From contig JAZNOR010000053.1 in NCBI GenBank assembly GCA_045589235.1, positions 1 to 35,529 of the forward strand: DNA of 35,529 nucleotides. Direction: 5' to 3'. The notes under the pieces are model-generated. The model did no database searches, had not been told where the DNA came from, and worked only from the letters and a program-made list of their open reading frames with translations. Of this stretch, positions 8,339 to 16,419 are shown piece after piece; within the stretch, counting starts at the first letter, position 1; every line of letters starts with the position of its first letter. The translations under genes and the position numbers were made by a program. The stretch is from RGIG7332 sp045589235. GTDB lineage: Bacteria > Bacillota > Clostridia > Oscillospirales > JAAYXM01.

Positions 8339-8765
8339 AAAGCTTTTGCCGTTTGTTATTTTAATTGCAATTGCGCTTATAATATTTGATTTCTTCCACG
8401 TTACAGGCAGTGAAATTAGAAATGTTAAAAAGCTCACGGAGGCAAGCTATGTTGATGTAGGCAAGGATAGCCTCAGCATTGTTAATAACTTGAACGAAGA
8501 ACAAGTTAAGGCTCTTAAAGAGCTTCTGCTTGAAACCACTTTTACAAGAAGACTCAGCAGAACGATTGTAGGACCGATTCCTGAACGCCGCTATTCAATT
8601 TTAGCGGATTGGAACGATGGCGGTAAAACGAATTTGTATATCCACTTGATTGGCGGTGAGTATGCGCAGGTCGGGGATCAATTCGGTGATGCGTTTTTAA
8701 AAATCAAAAACCCGGAATTTGAGTATAAGCTCATTGAAATTATGGAAATGAAACAGGTGAATTAA
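8325..8765 (+). CDS. Unknown protein with a single N-terminal membrane anchor
   Basis: 146 residues, not recognised. Residues 6-27 form one hydrophobic helix (LLPFVILIAIALIIFDFF) after a lysine-rich start, so the protein is probably anchored with its C-terminal 115 residues outside the cell. That domain looks alpha/beta, with NLNEEQVKALKELL as a helix and a strand-rich end (RYSILADWND, TNLYIHLIGGEYAQV). It loosely recalls small Bacillota domains of the DUF5301 sort, but I cannot assign it. The ATG at 8325 follows a perfect AAAGGAGG and overlaps the NhaC gene by 14 bases. The earlier GTG at 8307 is not used. Confidence 0.75.
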   Translation: MKIIKKLLPFVILIAIALIIFDFFHVTGSEIRNVKKLTEASYVDVGKDSLSIVNNLNEEQVKALKELLLETTFTRRLSRTIVGPIPERRYSILADWNDGGKTNLYIHLIGGEYAQVGDQFGDAFLKIKNPEFEYKLIEIMEMKQVN

Positions 8766-9569
8766 ATGTTTAATATAAAAATCGTTCAGCCGGCGTATCA
8801 CGCAGGGGATAATCCGGATGAAAAAATTGCGGAATTTTTACTCGATAAGTTAAATAATGTAACACCCGGTGGAATTATCGTGTTGCCCGAATATTCAAAT
8901 GCGGGCGGACTGTCTGATGCAAAGGCGGAAATCAAGGCTATGCCACGCGCTGAAAAAATGCTTGATGCGGCTGCAAAGATTTCGCGTGAAAAAGAAGCAT
9001 ACGTTGCGATAAACGTGCTTATGCGCCGTGACGGAAAGATTAAAAACAGCACATATTTATTTAATAAAAACGGAGAGGTTGCATTTATTTATGACAAGCA
9101 GCATCTTCCGCCGTCTGAGGTAAAGCTTGGCGTTGCGAAAAACGAGGGCAAGTGCAACTGCATCTGTGATGTTGACGGAATCCGTTTTGCATTTATGACG
9201 TGCTATGACGTTTACTACAACGAGCAGATTGAATTTATTGCAAAGCATAAGCCGGATATAATTTTAATTCCGGGTTATCAGCGCGGCGAAAGAGTTGATA
9301 TTATCCGTGCGCAGGCAAAGCTTACTGCATTTCGCTGCAACGCATACGTTGCGCGTGCTTCATATTCGATGAATGATGAAAATCGCGGCGGATGCTCAAT
9401 GGTGGTCGCACCGGATGGCGAAATTTTAATTGACGCAGGCAAGACGGTCGGTATGATTTCAAAGGACATCGACCTTGAATTTAAGTATATGCGTCCGGCA
9501 GGCTTTGGCGAAGGGCTTGTTAGAAACGACGATTTCATTGCAATGGGCTTATGCCCCGAGGCATTTTAA
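8766..9569 (+). CDS. Carbon-nitrogen hydrolase (nitrilase superfamily amidase)
   Basis: 267 residues, the usual length of a single-domain nitrilase-superfamily enzyme. The catalytic triad is complete: Glu42 in VLPEYSNAG, Lys111 in IYDKQHLPPSE and Cys146 in FMTCYDVYYNE. The enzyme should hydrolyse a linear amide or carbamoyl C-N bond (for example omega-amides, N-carbamoyl amino acids or polyamine intermediates). The KQHLPPSE and TCYDVYY surroundings do not match NIT2 or AguB closely enough to name a substrate. No signal peptide, so it is cytoplasmic. The ATG directly follows the stop of the upstream gene, with AGGTGA as ribosome site, so it is a firm member of the 6135-12658 operon. Confidence 0.9.
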   Translation: MFNIKIVQPAYHAGDNPDEKIAEFLLDKLNNVTPGGIIVLPEYSNAGGLSDAKAEIKAMPRAEKMLDAAAKISREKEAYVAINVLMRRDGKIKNSTYLFNKNGEVAFIYDKQHLPPSEVKLGVAKNEGKCNCICDVDGIRFAFMTCYDVYYNEQIEFIAKHKPDIILIPGYQRGERVDIIRAQAKLTAFRCNAYVARASYSMNDENRGGCSMVVAPDGEILIDAGKTVGMISKDIDLEFKYMRPAGFGEGLVRNDDFIAMGLCPEAF

Positions 9570-9577
9570 GGTAAATT

Positions 9578-10255
9578 ATGAAAAATAAGAGAAAAATGTT
9601 CTTGCTTTGCGCGCTTGTAATAGTCTTTTGCATTGTTATGGCATTTATAGACGGTGTTTTCAAAGCAAATTACTTTGTGAAATCGGCAATAAAGCTTGTG
9701 CTTTTTCTCGGTGCACCGCTTGTGTATGCGGGATTTGACAAAGAAATAGAGTTAAAACCGCTTTTTAAATTAAATAAATCAGGTGTTAAAAGCGCGGCAC
9801 TTCTTGCAGTTTTAATTTATGCTGTAATTTTAGGCGGATATTTGCTTCTCAAAGACATTTTTGACTTTTCGGGAATAACAAAATCGCTCACATCTAATAT
9901 AGGAGTAAAACGCGAAAACTTCGTTTTTGTATCGCTCTATATTTCTTTTGTAAATTCGCTTTTGGAAGAATTCTTTTTCAGAGGCTTTACATTTATAAGC
10001 CTTCAAAAAAATGCTAACAACAAATTTGCATACATATTCAGCGCAGGCGTTTTTGCGCTGTATCACATCGCGATGATGATTGGCTGGTTCTCAATCGGCA
10101 TTTTTGCAATTGTTTTAGCGGGGCTTTTTGCAGGCGGAATTATTTTTAACTATTTAAATTCAAAAAGCAGAACGATTTATCCCTCTTGGTTTGTTCATAT
10201 GTTTGCAAACTTTGCGATAAATACAATTGGATTTATGCTTTTTGGTATAATTTAG
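9578..10255 (+). CDS. CPBP-family intramembrane glutamic protease
   Basis: 225 residues with about six to seven membrane helices. All three CPBP (Rce1/Abi) motifs are present: LLEEFFFRG (Glu130, Glu131, Arg135), VFALYHIAMM (His163) and WFVHMFANFAIN (His207, Asn211). Members cleave membrane-associated peptides, for example in bacteriocin self-immunity, or process prenylated proteins in eukaryotes. The substrate here is unknown; the neighbouring 63-residue membrane protein is a conceivable partner or target. It starts 8 bases after the nitrilase gene. The ribosome site is weak (AAGGTAAATT). Confidence 0.88.
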   Translation: MKNKRKMFLLCALVIVFCIVMAFIDGVFKANYFVKSAIKLVLFLGAPLVYAGFDKEIELKPLFKLNKSGVKSAALLAVLIYAVILGGYLLLKDIFDFSGITKSLTSNIGVKRENFVFVSLYISFVNSLLEEFFFRGFTFISLQKNANNKFAYIFSAGVFALYHIAMMIGWFSIGIFAIVLAGLFAGGIIFNYLNSKSRTIYPSWFVHMFANFAINTIGFMLFGII

Positions 10256-10268
10256 TGAGGGAAAAATT

Positions 10269-10460
10269 ATGAAAAACATATTAAAATACATATTGATTGG
10301 TATCGGCGTTGTGATAATACAGTGGATTTTTCTCGCTCTTGCCATGGCATTTTTTAGCGGAACTTCACATGAGGGTGCAATTACAATAGGCGTTGGTATG
10401 TTTTTGGCGTTTGTAATTGTTATTTGCACGGGAATAATCATAGACAGCATTAAAAGATAG
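10269..10460 (+). CDS. Small two-helix membrane protein, unknown
   Basis: 63 residues, nearly all hydrophobic, with predicted helices at about 7-28 and 37-57 separated by a short polar loop (SGTSHEGA). No family recognised. It is a real gene to judge from its GAGGG ribosome site 8 bases upstream, its 13-base spacing after the CPBP protease and 8-base spacing before the next gene. Possible roles are a small subunit, a chaperone for the adjacent protease or a protease substrate; nothing in the sequence decides between these. Confidence 0.7.
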   Translation: MKNILKYILIGIGVVIIQWIFLALAMAFFSGTSHEGAITIGVGMFLAFVIVICTGIIIDSIKR

Positions 10461-10468
10461 GAGAAATT

Positions 10469-11782
10469 ATGAAAACAGGATATTCTAAAATTTGCATAAC
10501 GCCACCACTTGGAGCTCCGATTTACGGCTATTTTGATCTGCGATATACAAAAGGTGTGCTAGACGATGTTTTTGTTCGCGCGATAGCCTTTGATGATGGA
10601 GATAAAAAAGCGGTTGTTATTGCGCTTGATATTTGCGAAATGCCGCAGGCAATTTTTGATAAATTAAAAGATGCGGTAAGTGCGGCGTGCGATGTTCCGC
10701 GTGAGGCGGTTTTCATTTCGTGCTCGCACACTCATACTGCACCGCAAGTCGGTGGCAATACAGCAGAATTTGATGCGTATTTTACAAGCTGCGTGAAAGA
10801 TGCCGCATGTTATGCGATTTCCGATTTGGAGGATAGCACGGCTTATTTTGCGGAAACAGAATGTTCAACAATATCATATAACCGCCGTTACAGAATGAAA
10901 GACGGCTCGGTTATGACAAATCCGGGCATCAACAACGAAAATGTAGATTGTGTTCTCGGCGAGGCGAGTCAAAAGGTTAAACTTCTTAAATTTAAACGAA
11001 AAAATGATGAGATTGCGCTTGTGAATTTTGGAACACATGCAGATACAATCGGCGGCGACTTTATAAGCGCAGACTATCCCGGCGTTTTATGCGCAACTCT
11101 TGAGAGAGCTTTGCCAGAGGTTAAATGCGCATTTTTACTCGCGCCTGAGGGTGATGTTAATCACATTAATCCGTTCCCGACGGAGAGTGAAATGGCGCTT
11201 TCCAAAATTGATTTTGACAATGTTCCGCGTGGAGTAAAACTTGCCGAGCATATGGGAAAAACGATTGCAGGCGCTGTGATTTCTGTGTATACTATTGCAG
11301 AAGAAATTGAAATGTCAAAAATTTCATTTGCAGAGAAGGCGGTTAACCTTCCCTCAAATCAGGAAAACGACAGAGTTTCCGATGCCGAATATATTGATGA
11401 AATGTATAGTGCAGGGCGCGGCGATGAGCTTCCGTTTAAGGGGATGGAGCTTACAACTGTTGTGTATGAAGCAAAGCGAATTTTAGATTTGCAAAATGGG
11501 CCTGAAAGCTATGAGTTTTTACTTTCTGCATTAAAGCTTGGCGACATTGTATTTGCAGGAATTGCAGGTGAGCCGTTTGTTAAAATCGGTATGCGCATTG
11601 ATGAAAATTCACCGTTTAAAGCAACATTTACCTGCGCACTTGCAAATGCAGAGGGCGGATATATTCCAACTTCCAATGCATATGACGAGGGTGGATATGA
11701 AGCGCGAAGCTCATATTTAAAGCGCGGCGGCGACGATATTATAGTTTCGGGAATGACTGAACTTTTAAATAATTTAAAGTAG
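10469..11782 (+). CDS. Neutral ceramidase N-domain-like hydrolase, probably not a ceramidase
   Basis: 437 residues. It resembles the N-terminal domain of the neutral/alkaline ceramidase family: SCSHTHTAP (His87, His89) and NFGTHADTIGG (His190) supply likely zinc ligands, and AGEPFVKIG, GGYIPTSNAY and YEARSSYLK are later family motifs. The hexapeptide that holds the nucleophilic serine in true ceramidases (GDVSPN) reads GDVNHI here (residues 228-233), so the serine is missing. There is no signal peptide, whereas true ceramidases are secreted. I therefore infer a cytoplasmic zinc hydrolase on another, probably amide-containing, substrate. AGGAG lies 8 bases before the ATG and the deacetylase gene follows after 9 bases. 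Confidence 0.8.
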   Translation: MKTGYSKICITPPLGAPIYGYFDLRYTKGVLDDVFVRAIAFDDGDKKAVVIALDICEMPQAIFDKLKDAVSAACDVPREAVFISCSHTHTAPQVGGNTAEFDAYFTSCVKDAACYAISDLEDSTAYFAETECSTISYNRRYRMKDGSVMTNPGINNENVDCVLGEASQKVKLLKFKRKNDEIALVNFGTHADTIGGDFISADYPGVLCATLERALPEVKCAFLLAPEGDVNHINPFPTESEMALSKIDFDNVPRGVKLAEHMGKTIAGAVISVYTIAEEIEMSKISFAEKAVNLPSNQENDRVSDAEYIDEMYSAGRGDELPFKGMELTTVVYEAKRILDLQNGPESYEFLLSALKLGDIVFAGIAGEPFVKIGMRIDENSPFKATFTCALANAEGGYIPTSNAYDEGGYEARSSYLKRGGDDIIVSGMTELLNNLK

Positions 11783-11791
11783 GTGAAAGGT

Positions 11792-12658
11792 ATGCTTTAT
11801 AAAAATTTAAGATATCCGGGAGGACTCGGAAAGGCGCTCACATTAAGCTATGACGACGGTTGGACAGAGGATATTCAGCTTGCGAAAATAATGAATAAGC
11901 ACGGCATTAAAGGAACGTTTAATTTACATAACGATGAGCTTAAAAAAATACTCGGAAACACAAGTCTTACTATTGAAGAAACCTATGAGTACATCATAAA
12001 CCCCGGCCACGAAATTGCGGCGCACGGGGCATTCCACCGTGCAGAGGGTCAGCAGCGCGCGGTTGACGGAATTTCGGATGTTCTGTTTAACCGCCTTGAA
12101 TTAGAGAAAAAGTTTGACAGAATTGTCCGCGGTATGGCATATCCCGACAGCGGTATAAGACGCTTCGCAAATGGGGCAACCTATGAGAGCATAAGGCATT
12201 ATTTAATTGATTTAGACATCGCTTATGTTAGAACAATCGGCGGCGATAACGACGAATTTAACTTGCCGACCGACTGGTACTGCTGGACACCGACCGCACA
12301 TCACAAGAACCCGAAGCTTTTTGAATATGTTGATAAGTTCTTGAAGATGAATCCGTGCGATAAAGGCACGTATCCGTCTAACAGATGCCCGCGCCTTTTC
12401 TTCCTTTGGGGCCATAGCTTTGAGTTCAGATTCGATGACAATTGGAATATAATTGAAGAATTCTGCGAAAAGATAGGCGGCCGTGACGATATCTGGTATG
12501 CTACAAATATTGAAATTTACGACTATGTAACTGCATATAACCGTCTTGAATGGAGTGCAGACAGTATGCGTTGCCATAACCCGACTGCACTTAAAATCTG
12601 GTTTGATGTTGACGGTAAGGTTTATGAGATAAATCCGGGTGAGACAATTAAACTATAG
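11792..12658 (+). CDS. NodB-like polysaccharide deacetylase (CE4), no signal peptide
   Basis: 288 residues. The CE4 motifs are present: LSYDDGW (catalytic Asp21 and metal Asp22), AAHGAFH (metal His78 and His82), a divergent arginine motif (AYPDSGIRRF) and the late LWGHSFEF histidine. CE4 enzymes remove N- or O-acetyl groups from sugars. Without a signal peptide this copy should act on a soluble intracellular acetylated molecule rather than on peptidoglycan, in contrast to the usual secreted deacetylases. A C-terminal strand-rich segment (from about 255) is probably a small accessory domain. The ATG at 11792 has AGGTG 6 bases upstream; the GTG at 11783 overlaps this site. A terminator directly follows, so it ends the operon. 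Confidence 0.85.
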   Translation: MLYKNLRYPGGLGKALTLSYDDGWTEDIQLAKIMNKHGIKGTFNLHNDELKKILGNTSLTIEETYEYIINPGHEIAAHGAFHRAEGQQRAVDGISDVLFNRLELEKKFDRIVRGMAYPDSGIRRFANGATYESIRHYLIDLDIAYVRTIGGDNDEFNLPTDWYCWTPTAHHKNPKLFEYVDKFLKMNPCDKGTYPSNRCPRLFFLWGHSFEFRFDDNWNIIEEFCEKIGGRDDIWYATNIEIYDYVTAYNRLEWSADSMRCHNPTALKIWFDVDGKVYEINPGETIKL

Positions 12659-12659
12659 C

Positions 12660-12684
12660 AAAAGGCCGCACTGCGGCTTTTTTG
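12660..12684 (+). terminator. Rho-independent terminator of the hydrolase operon
   Basis: GCCGC (12665-12669), loop ACT and GCGGC (12673-12677), extended by a G-T pair and A-T pairs, then six T residues. It lies directly behind the deacetylase stop codon. Confidence 0.9.
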
Positions 12685-12785
12685 TTTACGGAATATTTAC
12701 AAAATTATTTTTAAATTTTAATCTTTTATTCACAAATAAATAGTATACTTGTAAATATAAAATGCCTTGGAAGGAGAAATTGCAT

Positions 12786-14477
12786 ATGGCGATTTTCGAC
12801 AAAATAGCGGATTTGTTTAAAAACAAAGGTGATAAAAAGTCTAAACTCTGGAAGATAATTGCAATTATTTTGGTTGTGATTATTTTGGTGTCGCTTCTTT
12901 TCAGAGGTTGTGGCAAAGATAAAAAGACAAATGAGGTTTCTTACATATACGATAAGGTTACAACTCGCAGTATCACGCAGTCTATAACAGATAGTGGAAC
13001 GCTTGAACCTGCAGACTCATATACGGTTATTTCGCTTGTTTCGGGTGAAATTTTAAGTGCTGATTTCAACACGGGTGACGTTGTTGAGAAGGATACTGTT
13101 TTATATCAAATAGACTCATCGGATGTGGGCAACGGCTTGGAACGTGCACAGAATAGTCTTGCGAAAACACAAAGAAAATACAATGACGTTGTTAAACAGC
13201 GCGACGATTTAACTGTAGAGGCACCGATTAGCGGAAAATTAAGTGAATTTAACGCACGTATCGGAGATACCGTGGGTAACGGTTCAAAAATTGCTGTGAT
13301 TGAAGATGTCGACACGTTGGTTTTAACTGAATATTACAGTGATGAATATGCGGGGAAGATTTATGCAGGGCAGACAGCAACGGTTTCCGTTTCGTCTCAG
13401 ATGCTCAATTTAACCGGCACAGTCAAAGAAGTTTCAAGCGTTAAGCGTACATCGGAAACGGGCGTTTCTTGCTTTGCGGTTACCGTTTCAGTTAAAAATC
13501 CCGGTTCGCTAAAAGTGGGAGACAGCGCAACTTGCTGGTTATCAAACAATATTTACCCGACAATCACTGATGACGACGGATTTGAAGCTGCAAACCGAAA
13601 GATAATATATAGCGGTGTTACGGGTAAGGTACATAAAATAAACATCAATAATAACGAAACCGTCAAAGCGGGGCAGACTATTATGGTTATGACGAGTGAT
13701 ACGTTAGATGATGAAATTTTAGATGCATCTGATTCACTGCGCGATGCGGAATTATCGCTTGAAAGTCAGACTGATGTTCTGGATAATTACACGATTGAGG
13801 CGCCAATCGGCGGCACGATTGTTGATAAGTATTACAAAGAAGGCGAGAACACTGAAATGGGCAAAACACTTTGCACTATTTTTGATTTATCCAGCCTTAA
13901 TATTACGTTGAATGTCGATGAACTCGATATCAAAACACTTGCAGTCGGGCAAAGGGCAACTGTTACGGCCGACGCAGTTGAGGGAAAAACTTACGAAGGA
14001 ATTATAACCGAAGTTGGCATTAACGGCACAGCTTCAAACGGTGTAACAACATATCCTGTAAAAGTGCGTGTTGATAATCCGGAGGGGCTGCTTCCGGGAA
14101 TGAATGCGGATGTGGCAATTGTTGTCACTGAACGAACTCAAGTACTGACAATTCCGGCGGGTGCCGTGAGCGCAGGAAATCGCGTTTTAGTTAAAACTAA
14201 AGACGGAAAAACAGGCGAGGGCGCACCTGATGGTTATGAATACGTTAAAGTTGAGGTTGGCGTATCCGATGACGATTTTGTTGAAATCATATCGGGACTT
14301 TCGGCTGATGATGAAATAGCTTATGTTCCGCAGACCGCATCTAACAGAGGAATGTTCCCGATGGGAATGCCGATGGGCGGAATGAACGGTGGCGGTATGC
14401 AAGGCGGAAACCGAACAGGCGGCGGTATGCAAGGCGGAAACCGTACCGGTGGCGGTATGCCTACGGGAGGAAGATAG
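12786..14477 (+). CDS. MacA-like efflux adaptor (HlyD type) with duplicated core
   Basis: 563 residues. One membrane anchor at about 22-39 (WKIIAIILVVIILVSLLF), the rest outside. Adaptor proteins of this kind link an ABC exporter to the exterior. The core is present twice: unit 1 at about 79-252 (TVEAPISGKL, then LKVGDSATCW) and unit 2 at about 275-447 (TIEAPIGGTI, then LLPGMNADVAI), each with a split lipoyl-like sandwich, a short hairpin and a beta-barrel. The C-terminus (522-563) is Gly-Met-Asn rich and contains ten-residue repeats GGMQGGNRTG. The start at 12786 is chosen because GGAAGGAG lies upstream of it and overlaps the upstream in-frame ATG region (12762). A possible TATACT -10 lies at 12744-12749 but no good -35 is seen. 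The ABC ATPase begins 3 bases after the stop. Confidence 0.9.
   Translation: MAIFDKIADLFKNKGDKKSKLWKIIAIILVVIILVSLLFRGCGKDKKTNEVSYIYDKVTTRSITQSITDSGTLEPADSYTVISLVSGEILSADFNTGDVVEKDTVLYQIDSSDVGNGLERAQNSLAKTQRKYNDVVKQRDDLTVEAPISGKLSEFNARIGDTVGNGSKIAVIEDVDTLVLTEYYSDEYAGKIYAGQTATVSVSSQMLNLTGTVKEVSSVKRTSETGVSCFAVTVSVKNPGSLKVGDSATCWLSNNIYPTITDDDGFEAANRKIIYSGVTGKVHKININNNETVKAGQTIMVMTSDTLDDEILDASDSLRDAELSLESQTDVLDNYTIEAPIGGTIVDKYYKEGENTEMGKTLCTIFDLSSLNITLNVDELDIKTLAVGQRATVTADAVEGKTYEGIITEVGINGTASNGVTTYPVKVRVDNPEGLLPGMNADVAIVVTERTQVLTIPAGAVSAGNRVLVKTKDGKTGEGAPDGYEYVKVEVGVSDDDFVEIISGLSADDEIAYVPQTASNRGMFPMGMPMGGMNGGGMQGGNRTGGGMQGGNRTGGGMPTGGR
14391..14474 (+). repeat. 30-base in-frame tandem repeat, 2.3 copies
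   Basis: Units begin at 14391, 14421 and 14451 with GGCGGTATGC; the first two are near identical over 30 bases (AAGGCGGAAACCG shared) and the third diverges after the first ten bases. Each codes GGMQGGNRTG at the end of the efflux adaptor. Slippage or unequal recombination could change the copy number without shifting the frame. Confidence 0.9.
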
Positions 14478-14480
14478 AAT

Positions 14481-15209
14481 ATGACTCCTCTTATCGAGTT
14501 TAAAAATGTATGCAAAACCTATTTTATGGGCGACGAAGTGGTGCGTGCGGCAGACGAAATTTCACTTAAAATTTGGAGAGGTGAGTTCGTTGCAATCGTC
14601 GGTAAATCAGGCTCGGGAAAATCTACTTGTATGAACATAATCGGATGTCTTGACGTGCCTACAAGCGGTGAATATCTGCTCGAGGGAAAAAACGTTGGCG
14701 AGATGGATAAAAACGAGCTTGCGGAATTTCGCAATGCAAAGCTTGGATTTATATTTCAGCAATATAATCTTTTGCCTAAATTAAATGTGCTTGACAATGT
14801 TGCTGTGCCGCTTATGTATGCAGGGCTTGCAAAAAAAGAGCGCAATGAAATTGCAAAGAAAGCACTCGAAAAAGTAGGGCTTTCAGACAAGCTTAAAAAC
14901 CTGCCGAATCAGTTATCGGGCGGACAGCAACAGCGTGTTTCGATTGCACGCGCCTTATCAAACAATCCATCTGTAATACTGGCTGATGAACCGACGGGTG
15001 CGCTTGATTCGAGAACAGGGCGCGAAGTGCTTTCTCTTTTACAGGATTTGCACAAAGCGGGGAACACCGTTGTGCTCATAACGCACGACAATTCAATTGC
15101 CGCAACTGCAGAGCGAGTTATAAGACTCGAAGACGGTAAAGTCGTGTTTGACGGCGCGTCAGACGACCCTGCATCGGGCGTAAGGAAAGACGAGGTGGCA
15201 GGCAAATGA
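14481..15209 (+). CDS. MacB/LolD-type ABC transporter ATP-binding protein
   Basis: 242 residues. Walker A GKSGSGKST (41-49), Q-loop FIFQQYNLLPKL, signature LSGGQQQR, Walker B VILADEPTGALD and the switch histidine in LITHD are all intact. The sequence around the Q-loop and D-loop is of the MacB/LolD/FtsE class, which powers mechanotransmission permeases rather than channel-type transport. It works with the adaptor upstream (3-base gap) and the permease downstream (4-base overlap) as one exporter. Substrates of such systems in Bacillota are antimicrobial peptides, lipoproteins or surface polymers; nothing here decides which. Confidence 0.95.
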   Translation: MTPLIEFKNVCKTYFMGDEVVRAADEISLKIWRGEFVAIVGKSGSGKSTCMNIIGCLDVPTSGEYLLEGKNVGEMDKNELAEFRNAKLGFIFQQYNLLPKLNVLDNVAVPLMYAGLAKKERNEIAKKALEKVGLSDKLKNLPNQLSGGQQQRVSIARALSNNPSVILADEPTGALDSRTGREVLSLLQDLHKAGNTVVLITHDNSIAATAERVIRLEDGKVVFDGASDDPASGVRKDEVAGK

Positions 15210-16402
15210 AAATTACAGAAAGCCTAATCCTTGCACTTTCCAACATTAAAAGCGGTAAAATGCGCGCGTTTTTAACTATGCTTGGTATTATAATCGGAAT
15301 ATCCTCGGTTATGGTAATCATTGGTGTGGGCAACGGAATGGAAAGCTATGTTAAGGAAAGCTTTGAGAGTATGGGCGCAAACACGCTCACCGTTATCTAT
15401 ACAGGCAGAGGAACAACGCGCAAGTTGACTAATGAAATTATGCAGGAGATAGTTTCCGAAAACTCAGAGTTTTTTGAGTTTGTATCACCGACCGTAACGA
15501 TACAGGGAACAGCGAAGGTCGGAAAGGAAACGTTAGATGAAACGAGCGTTTCCGGTGTTGGCGAGCAATATTTTAAAATCAAAAGCTACACGCTTTCCAA
15601 AGGCAGAGATTTCCGCTACTTGGACATGTTAAATCGTGAACGAAACTGCATTGTGGGAAGCTATATTGATAAGGTATGGTATCAGGGAAATGCTGTGGGG
15701 CAAACAATTCGCATAGGAACGAATGTGTTTAAAATTGTCGGAGTGCTTGAGCAGGAGGAAAGCTCAATGGATGAGGGAAACACAGACGATGCAATATATG
15801 TGCCGTATACAACCGCTTCTCGCATTAACGGAAGTAACACTATCTCGTCGTACAATGTTACAATAACCAGCGAAGATAAAACAGATGCTGCAGTTGAGCT
15901 TCTCGAAAACAAGCTTTTAGAGAAATTGCGCTCGGAGGATGCATATAACGTTGTGAGCTTAGGTCAGATTTTAGATGCAATGACCGAGATGATAAATGTG
16001 CTTATAACGGTACTTGCGGTAATTGCAGCGATTTCTCTCGTTGTCGCGGGCGTTGGAATTATGAACATTATGCTGGTTTCAGTTTCTGAGCGCACACGTG
16101 AAATCGGTATCCGCAAGGCGCTGGGTGCGAAAGAAAAGTATATATTAACGCAGTTTGTTATCGAGGCTGCAATGATATCCGCAATAGGTGGAATAATAGG
16201 AATTTTATTCGGTTACGGACTCTCTTCGGTCGCAACTGTTTTGATTACTAGTATGCTTGAGGTTGAAATGGCGGTTACGCCATCGCTTTATTCAATTGCT
16301 CTGGCGTTTGGTGCGTCTGCAGCAATAGGTATTGTGTTCGGATATCTGCCGGCACGCCGTGCGGCAACACTTAATCCGATAGACGCGTTGCGTTACGAAT
16401 AA
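15206..16402 (+). CDS. MacB-like ABC transporter permease (FtsX domain)
   Basis: 398 residues. Topology is that of MacB: a first helix at about 20-40 (FLTMLGIIIGISSVMVIIGV), a large extracytoplasmic MacB_PCD domain (about 45-270) and three C-terminal helices in the FtsX domain. SERTREIGIRKALGAKEKYIL is the conserved coupling segment that contacts the ATPase. ATGA overlaps the ATPase stop. Together the three proteins make a MacAB-type exporter suited to a single-membrane or thick-wall cell. The S-layer-homology gene follows after 17 bases, so all four genes may share one transcript. Confidence 0.93.
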   Translation: MKITESLILALSNIKSGKMRAFLTMLGIIIGISSVMVIIGVGNGMESYVKESFESMGANTLTVIYTGRGTTRKLTNEIMQEIVSENSEFFEFVSPTVTIQGTAKVGKETLDETSVSGVGEQYFKIKSYTLSKGRDFRYLDMLNRERNCIVGSYIDKVWYQGNAVGQTIRIGTNVFKIVGVLEQEESSMDEGNTDDAIYVPYTTASRINGSNTISSYNVTITSEDKTDAAVELLENKLLEKLRSEDAYNVVSLGQILDAMTEMINVLITVLAVIAAISLVVAGVGIMNIMLVSVSERTREIGIRKALGAKEKYILTQFVIEAAMISAIGGIIGILFGYGLSSVATVLITSMLEVEMAVTPSLYSIALAFGASAAIGIVFGYLPARRAATLNPIDALRYE

Positions 16403-16419
16403 ATTAGGGAGGTTTTAAA

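Noticed and set aside
12212..12577. 121-codon minus-strand open frame
   Set aside because: It is antisense to the deacetylase, which has complete CE4 motifs; no ribosome site is present.
14391..14474. Regular 30-base repeats suggesting a CRISPR array
   Set aside because: There are no unique spacers and the repeats are in frame inside the efflux adaptor, coding GGMQGGNRTG.
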